A stretch of DNA of 64,000 bases, from positions 156,398,714-156,462,713 of the forward strand of contig CM061142.1 of the NCBI GenBank assembly GCA_030789695.1, in the 5' to 3' direction. The translations under genes were made by a program, and so were the position numbers. The first letter of the stretch is position 1. Each line of letters begins with the position of its first letter. A model generated the notes under the pieces. The model worked only from the letters and a program-made list of their open reading frames with translations, made no database searches and had not been told where the DNA came from. The DNA comes from Scilla litardierei (taxonomy: Eukaryota; Streptophyta; Magnoliopsida; Asparagales; Asparagaceae). Below, piece by piece: positions 57,696-64,000 of the stretch.

Positions 57696-58077
57696 CACTC
57701 GGCCGAGTGACAAAAGTCGCTCGGCCGAGTGAAAACCCTGTAATTTTCCAGTAAGTATCGATCTTCAGGGGTCTTCACTTCGGGGGCGGCTCGGTCGAGT
57801 GAGTTGTCGTCACTCGGCCGACGGCTTCATGGTACTCGGGCGGACGGGATTATCCACTCGGCCGAGTGGGTCTTCTGAAGCTCAGGCAGCCGAAAAAACA
57901 GTAACTTAGAGATTTTTGAAGGGCTTCGTCTGGGCGCCACTCGGGCGGACGGGGTCTCGTCACTCGGCCGATGTGGTATCCGTCGCTCGGCCGAGTGCAC
58001 GTATGAATCATGTCTGATCTGGTCGGCCGAGCAGTGTCTCGCTGGTCGGCCGAGTGACTCCTTCACTCGGCCGAGTG
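57696..58077. repeat. CTCGGCCGAG array, Athila1 5' LTR
   Basis: Counterpart of 46614-46994, upstream of the TATA-like box in element direction. Confidence 0.92.
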
Positions 58078-58372
58078 GGACACAAAACATGCCCAAACTG
58101 CTTATTTTGGCCTCCTCGTCGCTCCTGCGATGTCCGTTCTTCTTCCGCTCCTCTCCAACAGCAAAATACCCCCCGGGGAGGTCGTCGGTGACCGTCTGGA
58201 GTAAGCGCATCTCGAGATCACTCCAAATCGCACCAAATCACCTGAAATGCGACAAAAACAACAAATCGTGAAAAGCATCGCAATATCGTCGATATATCGT
58301 GAAAAACATGATTTGGGCGATCTAAATGGCATGCAAACATGCGGGAAAAAGGTGTAAAATAAGGAGTGATCA

Positions 58373-58377
58373 CTCCA
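58373..58377. repeat. Target-site duplication of Athila1, right (CTCCA)
   Basis: CTCCA right after LTR end GGAGTGATCA. Confidence 0.93.
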
Positions 58378-58447
58378 ACATTTACGGGAGCCGTTCAGAT
58401 CTTGAGCTTGGGACGAGTTTGGAGGAAGGGGAGAGGCCCCAATTTAT
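58378..58447 (-). repeat. Element C 5' LTR, second part
   Basis: 70 bp between Athila1 and Athila2, matching the block around 23460-23530 (GGAGCCGTTCAGATCTTGAG). It is cut at 58447 by Athila2. Confidence 0.85.
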
Positions 58448-59369
58448 TGACCGGCGCCCCGCTTGCGTTGCGGCGCCGCGGTGTCGTTTACAGCAAGTTT
58501 CACGGTTAGTGTAGGGTGCGGGAATATCGAACTCAGGGAGGCGAGGTTGTGCTTGGGTCAGGTAGGACCTAAATCACCCCGAGGGGCGAGCTAGCCCGAA
58601 TCGGTGAATGGTTGTCACGAAAGGAAATAAAAGGGTATGAACAACAAGAAAGAAAACCCGGGACTTTGGTTTCCAACCCGACGAGAGACTCTCGCCGATA
58701 CGGCCTACGGGTATGGATAGCGATCGGGATTAGGGTCTAATGGTGAGACGTTGCCTCTGAAAGTGGTACCGGCGTCCCATGGGCCCGATATTCCGGTCGG
58801 TGCCCAGGATGATACACCGGACTTCCCGGATTCGATCAGTGGGCACTCCCGTGTCCATTAACACCGATCGATCCCGGGAGCACTAAGCCCGCAACGATAT
58901 CTCCCAACGTCTCATCCTGCCGCTCCCGCGTGCTAGGATTCGGCGTCTACGCTAAGGGTGTGAGCTATGGCTAGGGAGTCAACTGCCAAGTTTATTCCCC
59001 CTTGGCCCAACGGTCAAAGGCGGTCTTTTTCCCGCCGATGGCAATGAAACACCCCGCGTAACCGTTAGATTCCTACTCCCTATCGATTTCCTAACCCTAT
59101 GGACGAATCGGGAAGAGCCCCCGAAGGGGTTTCCACCAAAATCCCAGATTTGGGAACTACTCACAAAAATTCATGAAAAAGCGATCTAAATGAAATTTAA
59201 CCGTTGGAATCATAATCGGACAATTGCAATGCGGAAGTAATAGAGTAATAAAGACAATACTAAAATTTTAGAAAGATCTGAAAACTTACAAAAGAGTAAC
59301 AATTACAGCCGTCACAAGGAGATAAAACAGTAGAAAAAATAACAGCTTCCGTTTCTGGAACCCTAGGGG

Positions 59370-59383
59370 TTTTATTTATAGAC
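59370..59383 (-). promoter_or_regulatory. TATA-like box of Athila2 LTR
   Basis: Plus strand TTTTATTTATAGAC; minus sense CTATAAATAAAA, immediately past the palindrome array. Confidence 0.6.
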
Positions 59384-59390
59384 CTTCGTA

Positions 59391-59780
59391 TCAACCGATC
59401 GGTTGACAAGTCAACCGATCGGTTGACAAGTCAACCGATCGGTTGATCCGTTACAAATTAATAACAGAAAACGGCGAGCTTTCACCCGATCACATGAACC
59501 AGTCGGGTGAGTTCTTGAGTGACCGGTTGGATCTTGGAGCAGTCGGGTGAATCGATCGGTTCGACGTCCGTGTCTTCAGCTCTTCTTCTTCAGCTACAGA
59601 TGAACCGATCGGGTGAGAGTCACCCGATCGGTTGGCGTTTTGCTTCGAGAAAACAGAGAACAGCCCCCGCTGAACCGGTCTGCGAACCGGTCGGGTGACT
59701 TCTTTGTGAGCTGCGGCAGAGACCGGGTGGTGCACGCGTGCATCACCCGATCGGTTGGAGATGACCAACCGACCGGGTGA
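59391..59780. repeat. ACCGATCGGTT array, Athila2 LTR
   Basis: Starts with three perfect TCAACCGATCGGTTGA copies at 20-bp period (59391, 59411, 59431), then variants such as ACCGATCGGGTGA, CACCCGATCGGTTGG and ACCGGTCGGGTGA to 59780. Confidence 0.92.
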
Positions 59781-60025
59781 GGGGCTGAAAGATGAATTCT
59801 TCGACGTTTGACCCCTTGGATCACGCGTGACTTCTCCCGTTGCTCCGGGGACTTGGGATATCATCGTTAAACGTCCCCTACGTGGTCAATCCCCTGCACT
59901 CATGGATAAACAAAGAAAAGTAAAGAAAACAGGAAAATACACGAAAACGAATAAGAGACGGCGGAAAAACACGGAGAAACACAAAAGAAAACGTGCGTGA
60001 ATATATGAAATATAAACGCACGTCA

Positions 60026-60039
60026 AAATCCCCCAAGCT
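60026..60039 (-). promoter_or_regulatory. Athila2 LTR-adjacent polypurine tract
   Basis: Plus strand AAATCCCCCAAGCT; complement AGCTTGGGGGATTT adjoins the LTR. Confidence 0.8.
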
Positions 60040-61781
60040 GAACTCTTCCTCGTCCTCGAGGAAGACGAGTGAGAGTAGGAGCTCGGAAGGGAAAAATAGA
60101 GAGGAAGAAAGAAAAAGAAAACTCTAAACCCTAGATCGTCCATCAGAGCCACCAAAATCAGAAACGACACACCAAGCAAACAAACGCCAAATCACACCAC
60201 TAAACCTAGGAAAGCGAGTCCAAATAAGTGTCGTGGGTCCACGCGGTGAAGCGCGAGTGAGCGTGGTCGTGTGCTAGCAAATGGTGATGCTTTCTACAAT
60301 GTGCTATGAGGCTCGATATACACAAATCCAAGATATGACCCATAATATCGATCCGAATTGAATTAAGCGGCGAATATAAGTTCAAGCATGCTTGAGAAGA
60401 GTGAGAATAGAAGCGTATCATGCATCGGGGACTCCACAACTAGGGTTAAGGAAATCACGCCACTATAGCCTAGATACTAGCTAAAAAGTTCCTAAGCCAA
60501 GTGTTTTCGATAACGACGGGGGTTGAGATGATGTGGAGAAGAACACTCGGTGCAAATTCTCGCCTACCCTTTATTCTTGGCGAGTAGGAAAAAATATTCA
60601 CACGGAAATTTTTCTGGGTTTTGGGCATTTGTATTTTTTTTTGGATTTTGGGCTATACACAATTTTTCTTTTCTTTTCTTTTTGGGTTTTTCTTTTCTTT
60701 TCTCCTTTTTTTTTTGGATTTTTGGGTTTTTGGCTATACACATGTGTACTCTCCCAAGTGGGAGAACGGTACACGACGAGGGGATTTGCACCAAGTAAAA
60801 CAAAAAAGAAGTTGAAATCTAAACACTTGGGCAAAGGAAACTATTCTCGCTAAATAGAGCATAGGCTAAATGGGTTATCCTAGTCCTTAGTTGTGGAATC
60901 CCGACGCATGCGAATTGAAGTATACGATATAAATATAGCATGCATATAGTGGAAACAAATACCGCATATTCAAATCGGAGCATGATAATCTAGGGGTCAT
61001 TCCTGGACAGGTATATAAAGTAAAATCACAAAGCAGAAGCACACCAAATGCTAGTCACGACACACGACTCACAAAAAGCTAAGTGGACCCACGATGCGTG
61101 AAATGCAAGAGGACTCGAAATCCTAGGGTTAGTGAGTGTGATTATCGATGCAATGCTAGGTGTGTGTGACTTTGTGGCGATTCATCATAGGATTCATCTC
61201 TAGGAGAAAGAGCTAAAAAGGAAGAAAAGAAAAAAAAAGAAAAACACGGAGAAAAACGACTCAAATAAACGAAAAAGAAGGACTCAAACGACGCACACAG
61301 TGCGACTCCCCCAAGCTGAAGTTTGCATTGTCCTCAATGCAATATGAGTGAGTACGGGAGGGCAATGAAGATGGGGGGGATACACACCGACACAAAAAGA
61401 AATGAAAACCAGGAAAACACATAGATGAAACTGAAAAAGAAAGAAAGATCAGAATCAAAATCAAACAACACGAAAATAAAAATAAAACCACACGACACGA
61501 CACTCAAAAAATGAAAAACAAGCACACACACAAAAATGAGAAAAACAAACAAAACACGACAGCACACCAAAATAGACGTCCCCCAAGCTAAACATGACCG
61601 TGCTAGCGAAATGATATGATCAATGAAATGCAGAGATATGCAAGGGGGTAGTCAATAACAAATAAGGTGAAATCAAAAAGCGACACGCGAATGGTCCCCC
61701 CTCCGACAGAGACAAAGCAGGGCCCCCAAAAGACAGATGGGCACAAATATGGGGGGGGGGGGCAAAAGGGGGAAAGAAAGA
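60040..61781 (-). other. Athila2 3' non-coding region
   Basis: 1.7 kb without a credible gene. A T-rich block (60600-60740) gives open frames of no meaning. Polypurine-like AGCTTGGGGGAG (minus sense) recurs at 61306-61317 and, as AGCTTGGGGGAC, at 61578-61589; the first is followed by TGTCCTCAATG as in Athila1. Confidence 0.65.
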
Positions 61782-62126
61782 TCAAGCAGGGGCACCACCC
61801 TCCGGAGGTGGTGACGGGGGCCTGCGCTGTGGACCAGGGGTCGTGGGGGGTGGAATGTGGAGCTCGGAGACGTCGGGTGGGTCTTCACGGATGTGGCGAA
61901 TGAAGCTTTGAAGAAAGGGGAGGTCTCGGTCGACGGACTCCTCGGTTATCCGACCACCCTGCCCAGCTAGGAGGATCATGGCCATGAATCGATCGGCTTG
62001 GTCTTGATCGGGGGCAGATGGGTTGGAGGTGGTGGGCTGAGCGGGGGGCTGTGCGCGACGAGCGCGACGGGTGGGCCTAGGGTTCGAAGAGCTGGCGTCG
62101 GTGGGTTTAACACGGCGGGGAGGCAT
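61782..62126 (-). CDS. Athila2 short post-pol frame, basic and proline-rich
   Basis: 114 residues beginning MPPRRVKPTDASSSNPRPTRRARRAQPPAQ, so it shares the MPPR start and basic, Pro-rich N-terminus with the Athila1 post-pol ORF, then has a short ordered part (DRFMAMILLAGQGG; DRDLPFLQSFIRHIRE) and a Pro-rich end. The large ATHILA ORF-1-like domain is missing; this looks like an internally deleted version that kept both ends. It lies downstream of the internal TATA-like box. Function unknown; coding status moderate because composition is simple. Confidence 0.5.
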   Translation of the reverse strand: MPPRRVKPTDASSSNPRPTRRARRAQPPAQPTTSNPSAPDQDQADRFMAMILLAGQGGRITEESVDRDLPFLQSFIRHIREDPPDVSELHIPPPTTPGPQRRPPSPPPEGGAPA

Positions 62127-62569
62127 TGTGCGGGTGTCTTGTGTGTGTGTGCGAGTATGTAAAAGTACAATGAATCAACACAAACACGAAATACGGCCAA
62201 CGAGCAAATGGAATATCTGGGGTAAAAATAAAAATTGAGCAAATGAGCGAGTTTACCCAAATGAGATGAAGATCGCTGCTCGTAGACGCCCTGATGCTAC
62301 GCGATAGGAGCACGCTGTGGAGCCGCGGCGATTTCTTCAACAAGTTTCGATGTTGGGGAGAATGGGTGAAATTTAGGGTTTTGTGTGTAGGGAGATGGCG
62401 GGGGAATGGAGGGAAATCGATGGTGGACGGGTAGGGAGATGGCGGGGGAAGACGATCGAGGTTGATCTTGAGAAGAAAGAAGGCAGGCGCACGAGAGGAG
62501 TCGAAACGGCGGCGATTTGGGCGATCGGGCGAGGATGGAAATGAACGGGTGGTCGGGGGGGGGGGGGGG
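62127..62569 (-). other. Leader between internal TATA-like box and Athila2 post-pol frame
   Basis: No gene; GC-rich with a 14-base G run near 62556-62569. Confidence 0.5.
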
Positions 62570-62580
62570 TTTATATAGGG
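62570..62580 (-). promoter_or_regulatory. Internal TATA-like box of Athila2
   Basis: Plus strand TTTATATAGGG; minus sense CCCTATATAAA, ten bases past the internal palindrome array. Confidence 0.6.
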
Positions 62581-62589
62581 TTTTAAGTC

Positions 62590-62935
62590 GAACCGATCGG
62601 GTGACTTGTCACCCGATCGGTTGACGGTTAGGTCGAAATTCTTGCCGAAGAAATGCTACAGGCGAACCGGTCGGGTGACTTGTCAACCGATCGGTTGGCC
62701 GCTCCACTCATTTTCCCGAGAACTTAGGGCTGCTCACCCGGTCACGTCAACTGATCGCGCTCGAACTCAACCGATCGGTTGATACTCCCCAAAATTTCCG
62801 AGAGTTCTCCCCAGCTCACCCGGTCTGCCACCCGGTCTCTTCATTACTCAACCGATCGGGTCATATGGGGGCAGATCTCGGCATGTATTTGATACATCCC
62901 AACCGATCGGGTGAGTTGTCATCCGATCGGTTGGG
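62590..62935. repeat. Internal ACCGATCGGTT array of Athila2
   Basis: Eight or more copies and variants (AACCGATCGGGTGA 62591, CACCCGATCGGTTGA 62610, TCAACCGATCGGTTGG 62683, CAACCGATCGGTTGA near 62768, ACCGATCGGGTGA 62901, TCCGATCGGTTGG 62921), the same motif set as in the Athila2 LTR. Confidence 0.92.
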
Positions 62936-63130
62936 GCCTGTTTCCTGCAAAAACCAATAGATTTGTTTAAGTCCCCAAACGGATGTTCTCGCGGCTGATT
63001 TTATTTATAAAAATAGACAAAATAAAGTCAAAAAATAACGCTGAAAAGTGGGGAAAAAGTTTAGAACATGGGTTGCCTCCCATGAAGCGCACTTGTTTAA
63101 CGTCGTTGGCTCGACGCCCGCAAGAGATGT
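62936..63130 (-). other. Athila2 spacer between protease frame and internal array
   Basis: Contains GGGTTGCCTCCC (63070-63081) matching the segment after the Athila1 pol stop. RT-RNase H-integrase would be expected upstream of this block but is absent. Confidence 0.6.
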
Positions 63131-64000
63131 TCACAGTGGTTGATACGGGTGATGCCCGAAGTTCGGCATCTCTTCTTCATTGGAGCTGAAGGCCCTTGGA
63201 GTAGTCAGCGGCTGGAGAAATATTTGCTCGACTACCCTCTCCTTGTTCTTGGGATCCGGGGGCTTCTCTTTCGTGTTGGCGCTACTCGCCATCTTCTTTA
63301 GGATCCGGACCTCGTCTTTGGTGAGGTCCATGGGCTCTTTCCCCGTTCTCCTCACAGGAGGAGCCTTGGGGAACCCGAGAGGGGTCGTTCTTGCTGCACT
63401 CGGTTTTCCAGCAGCTTCTTTGTACTTGGGGCCGTCTCCATCTTCTGAATCCCCCAAGTCATCGGGGGGGGGGGGGGGGGGGGGGGGGGGGTTTCTCAGG
63501 AGAATCTCCCAGGAGCTCTCCTCTGCAGCTTTTTCCTCTTCTACCTCGAGCAGATTGCACCGAGGGTCATCAGGGGGATCGGGGTGCTTCATGGATAATC
63601 CCAGATCAAACTCAACTTTCTCTCCGCTGACGTTCAAAGAGAGTTTTCCGTTCTTCACATCTATTAGAACGCCAGTAGTGGCCATGAAAGGCCGTCCCAG
63701 GATGATCGGGGTGTGTGCGTCTTCAGGCATGTCCATGACTACAAAGTCCACTGGCACATGCACCCCTCTCACATTCACGGGGAGGTCATCCACAATCCCC
63801 ACCGGATATTTGACCGACCGATCAGCTAGTTGTAGGGTCATACCGGTGGGCTCCAAATCACCCACTCCTATCCTTCTATACATCGACAAAGGCATCAAGC
63901 TAACACTCGCTCCTAGATCGACGAGTGCACGATGAATCTTCACCGCCCCGATCGTACAAGGAATAGAGAAGCTCCCCGGGTCTTTAAGTTTCGGCGGATT
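63131..64000 (-). CDS. Athila2 gag-protease C-terminal part, continues beyond window
   Basis: Open frame from the window edge to a stop at 63131. The start reads the conserved Athila segment before the protease (PPKLKDPGSFSIPC), then the aspartic protease active site VDLGASVSLMPLSMYRRI, flap-like PVNVRGVHVPVDFVVMD and IILGRPFMATTGVLIDV. After about 140 residues the protein becomes acidic and Pro-rich, with a run of Pro encoded by a 28-base G tract (63464-63491), and ends without an RT domain. Protease cleaves gag and pol in the particle. The G tract makes the reading frame here sensitive to length change. Confidence 0.82.
   Translation of the reverse strand, partial: NPPKLKDPGSFSIPCTIGAVKIHRALVDLGASVSLMPLSMYRRIGVGDLEPTGMTLQLADRSVKYPVGIVDDLPVNVRGVHVPVDFVVMDMPEDAHTPIILGRPFMATTGVLIDVKNGKLSLNVSGEKVEFDLGLSMKHPDPPDDPRCNLLEVEEEKAAEESSWEILLRNPPPPPPPPPDDLGDSEDGDGPKYKEAAGKPSAARTTPLGFPKAPPVRRTGKEPMDLTKDEVRILKKMASSANTKEKPPDPKNKERVVEQIFLQPLTTPRAFSSNEEEMPNFGHHPYQPL

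Larger units (their letters stand above)
45471..58372 (-). mobile_element. Athila1: Athila-type Ty3/gypsy element, minus strand
   Basis: 12.9 kb with LTRs 45471-47289 and 56553-58372, TSD CTCCA (45466-45470 and 58373-58377) and a tRNA-Asp primer site. Order in element direction: short 5' region, pol (RT-RNase H-integrase), internal palindrome array with TATA-like box, Athila ORF after pol, long 3' region. Gag and protease are missing. LTRs are almost identical, so the insertion is young. Confidence 0.93.
56553..58372 (-). repeat. Athila1 5' LTR
   Basis: 1820 bp, near-identical to 45471-47289. It contains hairpin array (56914-57216), TATA-like GGGTTAAATAGCCCC (57603-57617) and palindrome array (57696-58077). 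Confidence 0.93.
58448..60025 (-). repeat. Athila2 3' LTR
   Basis: 1578 bp, TGACCGGCGCC... to ...GCACGTCA. The right end is set by the same AAATCC.CCAAGCT motif that follows the Athila1 LTR. It contains palindrome array 59391-59780, TATA-like box 59370-59383, and a nested stem region 58745-58913. Confidence 0.8.
22927..64000 (-). mobile_element. Copia element C, minus strand, host of four nested elements
   Basis: 3' LTR 22927-30922 (split by S1), internal region 30923-44938 (split by S2), 5' LTR from 44939 (split by Athila1 at 45471 and Athila2 at 58448, running out of the window). The two LTRs match (TGAAGGGTT... start, shared AGCCGCTC-rich part and the block 23460-23530 versus 58378-58447). 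The PBS complement TGGTATCAGAGC at 44926-44937 sets orientation. Pol is only fossil. Removing the insertions gives LTRs of about 1.2 kb. Confidence 0.85.
58448..64000 (-). mobile_element. Athila2: Athila-type element, minus strand, right end outside window
   Basis: 3' LTR 58448-60025, then 3' non-coding DNA, a short post-pol-type frame, a palindrome array with TATA-like box, and a gag-protease frame open to the window edge. The RT-RNase H-integrase part is absent between protease and the post-pol region. Its palindrome (ACCGATCGGTT) differs from that of Athila1, so the two are separate families. The TSD cannot be checked; TTTAT (58443-58447) is the candidate. Confidence 0.87.

Noticed and set aside
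60533..60853. Phe-rich hydrophobic frames that could look like membrane proteins
   Set aside because: Translation of a T-rich low-complexity stretch in the Athila2 3' region, open in several frames at once.
63180..63935. 251-residue plus-strand frame with a poly-Gly run
   Set aside because: Antisense of the Athila2 protease frame; the glycines come from the long G tract.

Overview
This window is repeat DNA from a flowering-plant nuclear genome; I find no host gene, rRNA, tRNA or CRISPR array. The plant origin follows from the elements: a Tekay/Del chromovirus with a chromodomain, two Athila-type Ty3/gypsy elements (one with a primer site matching the 3' end of plant tRNA-Asp), and SIRE/Maximus-type and other Copia elements with TGGTATCAGAGC initiator-Met primer sites. 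Species cannot be named from the sequence.

Layout is a nest, worked out from target-site duplications (TSDs). (1) Copia A, minus strand, runs from before base 1 to 18050, with degraded pol, intact gag, a leader carrying a hairpin array, and a 331-bp LTR. (2) Inserted in its reverse transcriptase region is a plus-strand Tekay-type element, 43-12428 (TSD AACTC). Its integrase is split by an inverted solo LTR of its own family, 6927-9625 (TSD ATTCT). (3) Copia B, minus, 18401-22926, is a second decayed relative of A. (4) Element C, a large minus-strand Copia, starts at 22927 inside B gag and runs off the right edge. Four elements sit inside C: S1, a gag-only SIRE-like element at 23672-30452 (TSD GGTAC) in the 3' LTR; S2, a nearly full SIRE-type element at 35499-44261 (TSD AGCAT) in the internal region; Athila1 at 45471-58372 (TSD CTCCA) in the 5' LTR; and Athila2 from 58448 past the window edge, also in the 5' LTR.

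The most notable signal is regulatory. In the Tekay, S2, Athila1 and Athila2 LTRs, short family-specific palindromes cluster just upstream of a TATA-like box. Both Athilas carry a second block of the same palindrome plus TATA-like box inside the element, just upstream of the open reading frame that follows pol. This looks like a paired LTR and internal promoter whose motif differs by family. Athila1 also has, in the transcribed part of each LTR, five hairpins with an invariant 14-nt loop and five different self-complementary stems. The Tekay element has an intron-like GT-AG insertion between gag and protease and a second intron-like insertion in integrase whose donor starts AT.

Most coding regions are damaged. 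The best preserved are Athila1 pol (RT-RNase H-integrase, no gag or protease), Copia A gag, S1 gag and most of S2 pol, which lacks one Asp of its YVDD motif.
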